Assembly: GCA_963969345.1 (NCBI GenBank)
Contig: OZ017770.1
Coordinates: 10,534,180 to 10,598,179, forward strand
Reading direction: 5' to 3'
From: Turbatrix aceti
Lineage: Eukaryota; Nematoda; Chromadorea; Rhabditida; Panagrolaimidae
Length of the DNA: 64,000 nucleotides
The translations under genes were made by a program, and so were the position numbers. Of the stretch, positions 23,332 through 34,583 are shown piece by piece (within the stretch, counting starts at the first letter, position 1; every line of letters begins with the position of its first letter). Below the pieces are notes generated by a model. The model was not told the origin of the DNA. It worked only from the letters and a program-made list of their open reading frames with translations, and did not search any database.

Positions 23332-23581
23332 TGTGGAGAACTTCCCTCCGTTCCACAGCGGAACGGGCCACGCGAGGGAAGCTTCACAGAGAAATCGAGA
23401 GTTAGTAGGAAGACTTTATTGTCAGTACGTACAGAAACGTAAGGGTAAGAGTAAGGAAAAAAGTATCTTGTGAAAGGAAAGGAAAACAACGTATATATAG
23501 AGAAATTGCTGGAGTTATGTAGATTTCGCGTTGGTGTTGAACCGCGTTCGCGAAGAATTCGCGACAAAATATCACCTGACA
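23332..23581 (-). repeat. 5' LTR of BEL/Pao element
   Basis: A 250-bp segment reading TGTCAGG... to ...CTCCACA on the minus strand (TG...CA ends), with TATATATACG in the middle, AATAAAG further on, and the primer-binding site immediately after it. The outer end is 7 bp from the stop codon of the gene at 23589-24089. Confidence 0.8.
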
Positions 23582-23588
23582 TACCTCT

Positions 23589-24089
23589 TTAATGAACGAT
23601 GTGAAGATCAAAATGATCTTCGCTGTACAGAACGTAGTTTACCATTCTGGCACGTGCCGAGCAGACCGTGCAAGTGTACATGTACCTGTTCTGCGGTTTG
23701 AAGCAAAATTCGGTATCACCCAGTGTCGCTTTGAGCAGGACCCTGCTGCCATGAATCTGAACGATAAAGGAATCGTAGATGAACTGGTTAAAGAATGCCA
23801 TTTTTTTGGGCATTGTGTAAAGGTTGCGAATGTCGAGAAAACGTTTAGCCGCTGCATAACCAATGGCTTGCTAAAAGTGAATTTATAAAACATAAATTAA
23901 TTTTTTTAACTTACCGGGGCACAAGCGGTGTGAGAGCGATTTTGGAAGCGTGAGCCGATGGACTGGAAAAGGTTGGCAGGGGGCGTAGTCTGGAATTTGG
24001 AATTTTATAACTTACGGCGCTCATTTAATACGTACCTGGAGAGGAGTCGAGCAGCGCCGGTTCGGAACGGTGAGACTTCGCGTGTTCAT
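23589..24089 (-). CDS. Small FLYWCH-like zinc-binding protein, copy 2
   Basis: Exons 24089-24036, 23989-23915 and 23870-23589 (minus), joined by phase-0 introns (GTACGT...TTCCAG and GTAAGT...TTTTAG), encode 136 residues from MNTRSLTVP to a histidine-rich C-terminus. The last third has FKPQNRYMYTC, a C-x2-C pair, ARARMV and EDHFDLHIVH, matching the same elements in the gene at 1346-1899; exon number and all intron phases also agree. The two proteins are clearly paralogous though quite diverged, which suggests selection on the metal-binding-like end. The function is unknown. A BEL LTR begins 7 bp downstream of the stop, so the native 3' UTR has been displaced and the transcript may terminate in the LTR. 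Confidence 0.62.
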
Positions 24090-24600
24090 TGGTTATTCTG
24101 AGAGGTGTGAGGTACAAACACGGAAAAAATGTGATCTGCAAACACGGAAAAATGAAAAAAAATGCACGAATCCTCCTGCGTAGGTTTGTAGTTCGATTCC
24201 CACGCTCGCGATGAGTTGGCTTTCATTCCTAGCTGGCTCGTCTTTATTCTTTGTACTGCTCGCTGCGCGCAGTGGACACGTGTACAAAAAAGAGAATGTT
24301 GTTTTTGTTTTTATGCTGTTATTACTCCGTGCAACGTGTTCCGATTATTTTTTTCCGATGCGTTGGCAAAAAATAGCAAAAATGCTATCATGGTTATCAC
24401 AATACATTAGGCAGTGTAAACTAAACATTTTATGAATAAAATGAACAACATTATGATGCATTACTCTGAAACCTGGGTTGTTTCTGGATTTCAAATATTA
24501 CGCAGAAAGCAACACAGTTAACTAAGTCAAACATCATTGTTGTTTTTGTAAGCAAACTTTTCAAGAACAAAAATTGCCTTATTACACCGGTAACCACACA
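24090..24600. other. Intergenic, upstream of the zinc-binding-like gene
   Basis: No gene recognised. CATTATGATGCATTACTCTGAAACC at about 24450 echoes, inverted, a phrase at about 12070-12110. Confidence 0.35.
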
Positions 24601-26470
24601 GCCGCCTGAAATCAAGGGTCAGTAAGCTGCTCGTACCACAACACACCCCGCCAATGGAAAATCAAAACCTGCACGACTCCGGCAGTGACATCTTTGGCAT
24701 GCACCGGCAGCCGAAGGCAAAAGCTTAATGACTCGGGAAATATCAGCGCATGCGTAGGCACCATGCACATTAGACGCTTGACAGAGTCGTAGCTAAAAAA
24801 TAAAAAAAATAAGTCCATATAAAAACGATCTCACCGATCAAAACTGACATTTTCCATCGCATCGCTGATCTCAATGAGCAAGCCGAAAGCAAACGTTGCA
24901 TGACTCGGGAAATATCAGTAAATGCGTAGGCACCATTTACCAACTGCTTGAGACTAAAAAAAAGTCCATATAAAAACAATCTCACCGGTCAAAACTGACG
25001 AACGAGAAAGCTCAATCGTAGCAACCAGGTCGCCGCCTTCTTTGTAGTACAAACAAAAGCACCGGAAATTTTCTGAAATGTATACCGCCCGACTAACGAC
25101 TACGCACCCTCCGAGGACTATGGAGAAGTCTTCTCAGGCAAAACCGTGTACGTTCTTCACACTAAACGCCAGGGAACTCACCACAGAACCGGAGTGAGAT
25201 GAGACAAAGATCCGATCTTCAATACTACCAATCCTAGAGTAGTGAGATCCTGGGAGGTTGTACTGGATCAACAGCTCAGGTTCTGCCACCAGACAATAGT
25301 CGTCTTCGCCAACGCCAGTCGGAGATTGTTAAATAACCTCGCGATGCGCTGTCTCGGCACGAAAAGTCGGAAAGGTGATTTTTCATTAACGAAAAAAGCA
25401 CGTCTACTTATCGCTAGCTGCAACCGTTTATGCGCAAGGAGATAAACAGCTTGGAAAGTCAGTTCCATTTGTCAACCTTCTCTCCAGGACCACCGGAATA
25501 ACCCCCACCTAAGATGTAAAAACCACCGGTCCTCAAAACCTACCAGGCCAAACTAGGCAAGGTAGAGAACGATATGTGCCTTGATATCAGCGGTGGCAAA
25601 AATTTGATGCCTTATTGTCATGCCAAACTCGAAACCCTCCTGACAAGGAAATAATACCGGCAGGCCTTCACGCCCCGAACAGTTGAAACCTTGGCCGGCT
25701 TCCGGCAAAAACAAGGTTGATACCCCGATCAGAAGTCTCTCGGTGCTCGGCCATCATATTCGCTTGGAGCTAGTCACGAGGCAGTAGACAGATTCGTAAC
25801 TGGAAAAAGAAAAAGAGGACAAAGTTTATAAAAAACAAACTCACCAAGAAAAAAAACTTTGTCGGCGCCGATTTGTGCGCAAAAGATTCCACTGGCTTTG
25901 CTCAGTGAAACGATCAAGAGCTTCCAAAGCGCGGACAGAATCGCAAGACGTGAATCCCGCTGATTTGGTAAATTTAGAACTCGTGTACCTTCTTGTCGTC
26001 GATCTTGAGGGATAGAAGGCGATCGACCCCCCCCCCCGCTGGCGTTTTATGGCTTCCAGATTCTTGCTTGCTGCACCGCAGGTTGAAGTGTAAGCGCCAC
26101 TCACCTGGCGGTGGGCAGCGTCGTAGCTAAAAGAAGCAAAAAACGAGGCAAAATCGGTGCAACAACAAACTCACCGGCCTGTGACTTTCTTCATCGCATC
26201 GCTGATCGCCCAGCGTGCACTGAGCGTTGGCAGCCTAAAGCGCAGATTCCAGAGAATACCATCGGTTTGGAAATGCTTGGTGAAACGATCAAGAGCTTCC
26301 TGAACGCGGATAGAACGCGGATCATGCGAGTTTTGAAGAAAAGAAGACGCAGGAAAAAGCGTTGTCGCAAGGGAACATAATGCCAAGGTCTCATAAAATC
26401 ACGTGCATCACCCGGATGTGAATTACCGACTTTGACGACGATGCCGGAACGATCGTCTATTTAATTCTGA
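24601..26470 (-). pseudogene. Tandem array of related decayed exons, unknown gene
   Basis: Four minus-strand exon-like modules recur, each preceded by a T/A-rich tract ending TTTTTAGCTA or similar and ended by a GTGAG donor: about 24601-24790, 24837-24953, 25845-26104 and 26174-26394. The first two share GGTGCCTACGCA..TGATATTTCCCGAGTCAT; the last two share a motif reading EALDRFT (RVQEALDRFTKHFQTDG and RALEALDRFTEQSQ). Frames differ between modules and several are interrupted, so I read this as an exon-duplicated gene in decay. A segment at about 26390-26440 also matches the partial gene near position 1000. No domain recognised. Confidence 0.4.
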
Positions 26471-29465
26471 AGACAAATGATGAGGTGACCAACAGCTTTA
26501 CTCACAAACCCGCAACACTTCTGAGAAAAGAGCAAACGAATTTACGAGGATGGCATGAATTTGGGCCCCGACTCACCCCATTTTAGGCCATGGGGCAGAA
26601 GCATGGCAAACGTTTTGCATTTACTTTGCAGGCTTTCTTGTCGCAGATTGCTCTTTTTAAACCTCGACAGAGTTTGTTCGACGGTCGTCAGAGCGTTGTC
26701 GATTAATTAGCAACTGTATCGGTTGTTTCAAGCGTTTCTTCGACTCGTTCCTGCCTAGCTGCCCCCCCAACGCGTTCAGTTGAGGTCTTGTCGTCGTTCC
26801 CCTCCTGTCAAAAGGCGGGATTGTATGAAACATAAATACATTCAACAGTTTGGACATGTATACGGCGTTTTCAAATGCACGTATTTATTTTGTTAAACTG
26901 CTGATAACGGTGGACTGCTGTGAAATTATGGATAGTCGTTAAAAAGGAGTCCATGGATCTCATAGAAATGCAGATATCGTCACTTACGAACAATTCAAAA
27001 AAATTCACCATTGTTTCTACTAAATAATTGTTATAGTGTGAATTTGCATAATTACCTGTGTATAAGCGTGAATAAAGTATTTTTTTCGTTCTCAAAAATA
27101 TTTTTTATTGCCATCACCATCTTGGGGGGCTCATGCATTCCTGCGCTCACAACAACACAGCGTTTTTTTTTGCAGCATGAGTGTACACGTGTACTCGCAT
27201 AATAAGAATGCAAAAATAAGTTGCATGCGAGGTAGCGCATTTTTTTTTGGAGACTGCGCTGTCTTTTTGATATTTTGTTGTTTGTCAGTTTTCTCCGACT
27301 ACTCAAATGACTATAATTCCTACCGTTATTGCTGCCAAACTTAAAGAGATTTCCCCAGAGCGGTGAGTTCGTCAAGATGCCCTAAAAACGTCAAAAAATC
27401 CCACTTTAACAGCGTCAAAATACCTTTTTTTTCATCTAGCTATTTCTTTGGTGTGACACAGTCCTTTTTTGCATTATTTCTTGGATCCCATGTGTCACGA
27501 TAATACTGCCACCGTCCTACTTTCACCTTAAAATAACGGTTTTGCATTAGAAAAAGCGTATTTCCTGTAACGCATAATATGATGTTTTTATGAAAAAATA
27601 GCGTTTTTTTAATAATTGAGACATACAACAAATTAGACAACAAAATTGGCGTGCGAGAGAAAAAGAGTGGTAAAAACATTTATAAAGCCGAAGTCACGTG
27701 CTTGAATTTTCGTGCCTGGAACAATTAGCGCACTGTATGTTTCTTTTGGCACAGTATTATACCTCTTCGGTACCCCAAATTGATACACATACATATGTGA
27801 GGCTGAATCCAAATTTTTATTCAAAATTTATTGAAACACCCAAAAAATTTTAAACTAAACACATTTAACGATAAAAAAGCATTTGAATCGCAAAATTCCC
27901 ATTTTAGCCGCCTATTGCCGATAGAATACGTCACGGATCAGTCTCCCGATTTTTCAACCAGCAAAATGATTTGGGCGCCGTTCATCAACAGTTCAGGAAG
28001 ACGCGTTCGGCTGGTCTATGAACTTCGAATTCAAAAACAGCTTTTCGAACCGCAGATCGGTGTAGCCAGTCTTTTCTTTGAAGTTCAGAACAGGGGGCGC
28101 GTTACACTGATACACAATCAACCGGTCTACTTCCCCCTTCTCGGCAACGATGACGGTGTTTCAGACGGTCAAAATAACAACAATAGTCGTGGAAGAGCCA
28201 TTGGAGGTGGCTTTTTCGTCCTGTCAATTCCCAAACCTCTCACGCGGCAAATGGAACTTGAATTTCCATCCAACTGGGGTACGTTAACCCCATATTTTAT
28301 ATATTATATCGTATCAAATTGCAAAGTTTTATAACCTTTTTTTGGTGTCATTTTAAATTTTTTGAATCGTTTTCAAAATTAATTTTTTTAAACCCAAAAA
28401 AGCACTACTAAAATGGAAAAAAAGAAAAACCTACACTGCAGCACACACCTCGTTTTTTAGTGGACCGGTATTCTTTTTTTCCTCCAACGCAGGAATTCAT
28501 CGAGGATATTCTCGTGACCCTCAAGGTCGAATTCCACTTCGCCGAATGTTCTCCGCTTCTTACTCATCGCACGATCACAAAGGTCACTGGTATCCAAACA
28601 GTTGCCCGCGCTCTCGGAGACGGGCATTGTGGCTTTAGAAGCATTTCGAGGCTTCTGACAGGTTCGGAAGGAATACACCCGGTTATTCGTCAACGGACGT
28701 ACGCCGATCGAGGCATTCTCAACTTTGATGAAAAATATTATGTGGAGAACTGCCCGCCTGAATTTTGGTGCGAGTATGATGATCTTGTCACCCTTGCTGT
28801 GCTTTTTCGCATGAATATCATGGTCATCGGCCGGGACAGGAACCACGAACCATACGTTCAGATCGCTAGTCCAAATGCGGACGAGCCCTACCTTCAAGAC
28901 GGTCATTGTCCCACGATCGCACTCTATCACACGTTAGAGACGCACTACGAGCCAATAACTGAACTGTTGGGGGAATATAACTGATTCTTGTAAGCTGCCG
29001 TAAGCTCTGAAGGCAATCTCTCGATACTAAAAAAAGGATGATACAATTGTTTCTCTCGTTATAAATTTTGTTTCTATCGCTCTCTTGTATTACCGACTGC
29101 AAGGATATCACGTTGTTGGGGGCATCGGATACATACACAGATGAGTTGGGCGCCGTACATGTGCCGAAGAAACGCTTGAAACAACCGATACAGTGGTTAC
29201 TTAACCGACGACGTTCTGACGACCGTAGAACAAACTCTGTCAAAGTTTTAAAAAGACAAGAAAGCTTGCAAAGTTAATGCAAAACGTTTGCGATGCTTCT
29301 GCGTAATGGCCTAAAATGCGGTGCGTCGGGGCCCGAATTCATGCTTTCCTTGGAAATTCCCTTCACTTCTTGTTTGTTCTTTTCTCAGAAGTGTTGCTTG
29401 TTTGTGAGTAAAGCTGTTTGTGAGTAAAGCTGATCACCTCACCATTTGCCTTCAAAATTAAAAAA
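26460..29465. mobile_element. Candidate inverted-repeat-bounded unit enclosing an OTU gene
   Basis: A segment of about 300 bp at 26460-26780 recurs in reverse complement at about 29108-29465. Matching landmarks include AGTAAAGCTG.TCACCTCA at the outer ends, the GGGCCC block, GCAAAACGTTTGC, and GAAGAAACGCTTGAAACAACCGATACAG toward the inside. Nucleotide identity is moderate, with gaps. Between the arms lies the OTU gene 27907-28984. This looks like an old transposon-like unit with long terminal inverted repeats, but I could not define exact ends or a target duplication, and an inverted duplication of intergenic sequence is equally possible. Confidence 0.45.
27907..28984 (+). CDS. OTU-type cysteine protease, copy 2 (5' incomplete)
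   Basis: Two exons, 27907-28278 and 28461-28984, are joined by a phase-1 intron (GTACGT...TTTTTTAG). The exon-2 acceptor at 28460 was chosen over the one at 28492 because only the former keeps frame, giving ...SNWVDRYSFFPP. The second exon has the OTU catalytic motif LGDGHCGFRSISRLL and ends with the catalytic-His motif LETHYEPI. It aligns with the final exon of the gene at 8859-10414 from its first residues (VDRYSFFPP against VTTYRYNPP), with the same phase. The upstream exon begins after a TTTTAG acceptor in mid-codon, so at least one earlier exon is missing; MIWAPFINSSGRR could alternatively be an internal start. Likely role is removal of ubiquitin or ubiquitin-like modifiers. Confidence 0.72.
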
Positions 29466-30079
29466 TCAACGTTGTTTTGACTTGGCAGTTGTTTTGGCCT
29501 TTTTTTTTGCACGAGCAATCGACTAGAATCGAGTCACTTGACTCGACTAGACATGTTTAATGCCCGTTCTTTTTCTGCTTTTTTTGCCCTGTCCATTTTT
29601 TGCTGTTTCAAGCCTAAAAATGTTTTTTTTCAGAAAAGAATTTTTTATGTTTACTTTTGAATGTACCCTTGGTTTTGCCAAAATTTGTAATATTTCTGAG
29701 CGCATTAGGTTCATTTCTTTGCTTTGTGAGCAGTTAACAAATATGACAGAAAGACACGAATTCTTGTGAAACAATTTTTTGTTTGTGTGCTGCGTTAGCT
29801 AAATAAACAAAATCAATGCTCATGCGCGAGCATACCAACCTGCATCGATCGACAAGTGTTTCTGTGATGCAATTTTTGCTTTTCAATGCGCGAGTTTGTC
29901 GCTGAACTTTTTTGTCATCAACGGCATTGTGCAGTATGTATCGACCAGTTAAGTGACTTTTTTTACTCATTATACTCGTTATCGAACGTTTCGTGTTTTC
30001 TTTTTTATCAATCAGATATCGTACATATACATTTGGTCACCCTTGTGATCACTCACTGTAGTACTATGCACAGTGTAGG
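29466..30079. other. Intergenic, no supported gene
   Basis: AT-rich; GAATCGAGTCACTTGACTCGACTAG near 29527 is a small palindrome related to the TCGACTC repeats near 35480. Confidence 0.35.
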
Positions 30080-30220
30080 GCTTTTGCGTGTGATGAGCCC
30101 CCTTCAACCTCTCTCGCTCTGTTGTTGGTTATGAGTCAGCCGTTGTACACGCAATCAAAGGGATGTGTGGTCCTTTTTTCAGTCAAACAGCTGGCAGTTT
30201 GTGGTGTACTGTGGTCCCCC
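30080..30220 (+). repeat. Dispersed repeat family R2, copy 4
   Basis: Contains CAGCCGTTGTACACGCAATC, GGATGTGTGGTCC and CAGCTGGCAGTTTGTGG as in the other copies. Confidence 0.7.
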
Positions 30221-31470
30221 TAAATTTTGGTCGGATCATCCGATATGTGATCCTATCCGAAATCCAAAGATTTGGATGATCCAATCCAAAATCTCGAAAT
30301 ATCCGTAGGATGGCGTTCCTGAATCATCGGAATTACGACGGAAGATCCATTGGATGGCACATCTGCTGTGCCTCATTGACAACTTGTTGAACTAAAAACG
30401 CCGTTCTCAGTGGGAACTTTCCACCCGCAAATGGTCTGTGGGGTTGTCGTGCGCGAAGACCAACAGCATTAAATCGCCTGGAAAAGTCACAAAGATGAGC
30501 AGTCACAAATTTTCAGCTTTTTGGGCAAACGCCTTACGAGATCTACATTGTTGTGGTGCACAACTAACTCACCCTTTTTTTTATGAAAGTGATAAATAGT
30601 TATAGTTGTGGCCTTGATTGGCCTCGTTAGCTGTTGATGCCGCCGTTGTAGAAGGATTGCACCCGGCTTTGGTTGACGGGCTTGTTTGTTCCACATTCAT
30701 TGTTAGAATTTTTGAATAAATTAGAAATATTGCATTGAAGAAAAGCGCTGCGTCAAAGCACGATCGAACGGTGAAATAATAAACTGTCGATTACATATTA
30801 TTATTTCACCGTTTGTTTATGGTTTGGAGTTGCCATTACCCCTAGTTGAGCGTTATTTGAATGTTTTTTTTGCAATTTTTTTAATTGGTAGTCCTTGTTT
30901 TGTTTCTATAAGTGTTCATTATTTATTTTTTGAGGAATCACTTTCCAGCTTCAAAAAATAGTTTGTCCAAAAATTTTGTTTGTCGCAACTAGATATGGTA
31001 AATAAATATCTAGTTGCGATAGCCTGGCATGACTCACCAAATTGTAGAAGAAAAATTTAAAAAGATAGTTTCGTTACATAAACAATAGTTATTCAATCAA
31101 TCGTAAACAACGTTTCACTCATTGTTTAAAGAAAACTATTTAGAAATTCAAATAGTTGCTTGAACGTTTTGTGAATGCAATAAAAGTTCATGGCGTTGTT
31201 TTTTTTGATTACTACATTGAACGTAAATATATGCAGTAAAAATTGGTACTTAAATCTTTGGATACATTTATTTTTGTCGAGACTCTTACAGGTTGCGTAC
31301 TGTTAAAAATCCAATGCGAAATAAATCAATATGCTTATTTGGTCCAATGAGTCAAGTGAACCAAAGTTGGATATCCGAAAAATTAGATCATTGCTACTGC
31401 AGTAGCCTATCAAAACCTCTTTTTTTATCTTCAGACGGATACATAAACATACATTGCACGCCCTATCTTC
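30221..31470. other. Intergenic with small hairpins
   Basis: Two local palindromes: TCGCAACTAGATAT and its complement at 30983-31020, and AACGGTGAAATAAT with its complement at about 30770-30820. No coding support. Confidence 0.4.
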
Positions 31471-31478
31471 TTGATCAT

Positions 31479-32548
31479 TCATTGTTGGTGCATTTTTTTT
31501 CTATCTGCTAATTTTAATTGTTATTTTTGGATCAGTATTAGGAAACGTAACCGTTATATGGTAGGTTGGAATTCAAGATTAATTTCTTAGACGTTAGTGC
31601 ACGTTTTCAGGATTATTTTGTGCCACAAAAAAATGAGAACTATTACGAACTACTATCTTCTGAACCTTGCACTGTCGAATTTTTTGACGGCCATTTTTAT
31701 TACTGGATCTAACGGGATGTATTATTTTTACCAATCATGGAAATTTTCAGAAGCATATTGCGCTTTTAGCAATCTCTTGATGATGTCTTTAAGCTGTGCG
31801 ACAGTGTTTACCATAATGATAATGAGCGTAGACTGTTATTTTGCAATTGCTTACCCGCTGCGACAACGGACAGGAAATAATGATACTATAACAATTATTA
31901 TTTTAATCTGGGTTATAGGTATTCTATATGGAATTCCAGCATTTGCAGGTACTTTTATGTACCAACGTTTTATTGTTGACAGCGGTACTACTCCGCCAAC
32001 TATATACGAGGATTCGGTGTGCATTATCAACGAAAATTTGGTAAAGTTACAGCCAAGTGTTTTTCAACATGTGTAAGTTGTACCTGTAATACTATTGTAC
32101 AAAAACATCTGTCAAAAACTATACACTATTTTAGGTACAACATTTGCCAACCAATTTTGCAATTTTTGCCGTTTATTGTTCTCTGTCTTACTCATGAAAG
32201 AGTAATTGTTGTTTTGAGACAAAGCAATAACAACGCAGAAAATATCAGAACAAAGCGTAGAGTCGGTGGCATTTGATATGAGATCAATAGAATATTTTTT
32301 TTAAATTACAGACGGCTAATATGCTTGCACTCATCGTAGTAACGTTTGTTGTACTTTGGATACCGTACAATCTCTACAATTTAATTGTCAGAAAATATTT
32401 AAATATAAAAAAAATTTTTGAGCTAATGCAAATAATTCAAGAAAATGATTCATTCTATAATGAAAGTAGCTGTGATTTGAATAAGGAGAATGAGAATGAT
32501 CACTGGCGTAAAAATTGTACAATAAAAAAGATCATTCTTTTTTTTTAA
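31479..32548 (+). pseudogene. Rhodopsin-family GPCR lacking TM7
   Basis: Exons about 31479-31560, 31611-32072, 32135-32261 and 32312-32548. TM1 contains GSVLGNVTVIW, TM2 NLALSNFL, TM3 follows SEAYC and ends MSVDCYFAIAYPLR (DRY changed to DCY), TM4 contains IWVIGILYGIP, ECL2 has its cysteine in EDSVC, TM5 contains QPILQFLPFIV and TM6 ends VVLWIPYNLYNLI. The pattern fits peptide-type class A receptors. No NPxxY or seventh helix follows; after TM6 the frame runs into the left edge of the duplicated block (about 32409) and stops. The third intron uses a weak GTCGGT donor, and the 5' end before TM1 has an in-frame stop, so the start is unknown. I judge it truncated; the TM7 exon may have been moved by the duplication. 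Confidence 0.7.
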
Positions 32549-32736
32549 TTTTTTATTTATAAATGTTACAAGTTTTTGGATGAAATTTGTCAATTTTTTT
32601 AAAATAAAACGGTTTTAAAATTGTTTACAAACTAAAAAAACTATTTATCAATATTTTCAAAAAGGTTTATTCATTTTTTTTCAAATTTCTTAACGTTAGA
32701 CTATACATTACAAAATTTTTGCCGTTTTTTTTATGG

Positions 32737-33350
32737 CTACAAGTTCACGCATGTATAGCCATCAACATCGCAGCCATTGTGGTAGGCGCTCTCGTCGAAG
32801 GCAAGACCGCAGGCGTCGTAGATAAAGCGCCGGATGGCAAAGTGGACCTGAGACAAACACTTAAAACCCCTCTTTGCCATCGCTTTCGACTTCAGAAGGC
32901 TTGAAGCTGGTATGTGGTTAATTGGCTCCCTGCCAATCAAAGGACCAGCAACCGCAAAAGCGAGTTCCGTGATCTCAATTCAATTAAGGATTTCTTCGAT
33001 CTCGGTAACAGTCGGCGACTTGAACGTGCAGGCAAAGCCTAGAAAATTAAGCATCGTTGTTAGCAAGTGTAAATATAAATAAAAAGTTGGTAAATTTATG
33101 GTTAATATATTTTTCATTCTTTAATACATATGAACAAGGGGTAGCATAAAATTCAATTTAGTTTTTGATAAAAAAATTTTAAAAAATGTTAAAAATTGAA
33201 GATTCATGCTTGAAACAGTGCCAAACAAATGTCAAAGATAAATATCAACTTCTGGTAAGGGACGGCTAACTATGTCGACGAAACGCAGCTCACTAGGCCA
33301 CTTCTCTTGCAGCTTTATTCCGTCAACAACTGCGATCCAATAAATCACAG
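32737..33350 (-). pseudogene. Degenerate gene fragment in duplicated block, copy 1
   Basis: Minus-strand pieces with exon-like quality: a stretch reading AVVDGIKLQEKWPSELRFV near 33340-33240, a stretch after a TTTCTAG acceptor reading FACTFKSPTVTEIEEIL and then a TGA, and a final stretch RRFIYDACGLAFDES to a stop at 32737. The KWPSELRF phrase faintly recalls biotin-protein ligases, but I cannot establish this. The in-frame TGA and missing parts suggest a relic. The same sequence, stop included, is in copy 2. Confidence 0.3.
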
Positions 33351-34054
33351 CTAATCACAATTCATTCAAAACAATTCATTAAAAAAATCAATTGAATACA
33401 ATTAATTTTTTAATTTTTCTTTTCAGCACAAAAAACCATTGTGGTTGATCGAGGTTGATTGTAAACGATATAAACGTTGTAACAATGATTAAGCTTTTTA
33501 ACGTAATCTGATGCACGTTAAATTCCATTGTATGGTTTGACATAAATAGATTCAAAAATAATGCAATAGTTTTTTTTTTGTTTTTTATTGTTCATGAATG
33601 TACATATTCATACAGAAAACAACAATGCTAGCATTGAAAATACCAGTTTACAGGTATTACGTTGCCCTTATTACAAGGATGTTCAAAACAACTAAATATT
33701 GTATAAATAGGGGTTCTAAGCATTTACTAATGGTAAAATGTAAAAAATATTGATTTTAATTCAGGCCGGCCGGCCGCGTGGCTTTTGCGGCCAGCCGGTC
33801 AGATTTTATGCCTTGGTATCACCCCTTTTGAGTCTAATTTTAGCACGCGTAATCCTATTTTCAGCATTTCAATCGAAAGGCCCGGCCGACGGGTCAGGCC
33901 AATTGACACCCTTGCTCTATCCGACCTTTAACGTTTTTTATGTACATAAGTACATAGTTTACCCTGCATAAAAAGGAATTGATTAGTTTTTTTAAACCCG
34001 CGTCAACTTGTAAAAACGTCAGGATACAGTTTCTTATTTATTTTCAGGGTTACA
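33351..34054. other. Intergenic within the duplicated block; CAAGGGTGTCAA MITE relic
   Basis: AT-rich. At about 33770-33925 lies a rearranged MITE piece ending in TTGACACCCTTG, the right terminus of the element at 34919-35240. No gene. Confidence 0.5.
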
Positions 34055-34583
34055 ATGATTGTTCTTGCTTTCATAGTTTTTTTAATATTTTGGGCTAATC
34101 CCGTTTTATTGCAGATTGTCGACGCTGAGGTAATGTTTCTTTATTATGCTATAGAACTGAACATCAATTCTTTAGCCAATTCACTCTCTGAAAGGAAAAA
34201 TCTCACTAACCCGCGCTGCAATGCCTTGGCCTATACCTGCTTCTGTGGAAAACATACTAACTTCAATCGAAAGGTCAGACAACTTTAACGACTGCATCAA
34301 CCGCAACCCGTGCTGCGAATCATGGGCGGCCCAAGGCGAGTGCCGCAACAACGGAGAGTACATGAAGTCATACTGCCGGCTCGCATGCAAGTTCTGCACG
34401 CCACTCTTCAAAAAGACCAACGAATGCGCTAATCGTCATGTTTCTTGTGATCAGTGGAAGTCAGAAGGCAAGTGCATGGATAACTCGAAACAATTCATGC
34501 ATAAAAATTGCCGTTCAAGCTGCGGCTTTTGCAGTAAAACACAGGCAGATACTTGCAAACCCTTAGAACACAACCAACCGTGA
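34055..34583 (+). CDS. Secreted protein with two ShKT domains, copy 1
   Basis: Two exons, 34055-34129 and 34176-34583, with a 46-bp phase-0 intron (GTAATG...CTTTAG), encode 160 residues. The first exon is a signal peptide (MIVLAFIVFLIFWANPVLL). Two ShKT six-cysteine domains follow back to back: the first from CINRNPC to ACKFC, the second from CANRHVSC to CGFC, each about 35 residues. Such domains are common in secreted nematode and cnidarian proteins, where they form three disulfides; roles range from enzyme appendages to channel modulation, and none can be assigned here. The stop is TGA; an alternative GTGAGT donor overlapping it, with TTTTTAG 45 bp later, could extend the protein by about 17 residues. 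Confidence 0.85.

Noticed and set aside
28461..28492. Acceptor at 28492 for OTU copy 2
   Set aside because: It breaks frame; the acceptor at 28460 keeps frame and matches the exon border of the paralogue.
32737..33350. Biotin-protein ligase identity for the degenerate fragment
   Set aside because: Only one short phrase (KWPSELRF) is suggestive; the rest does not match and an in-frame TGA is present.
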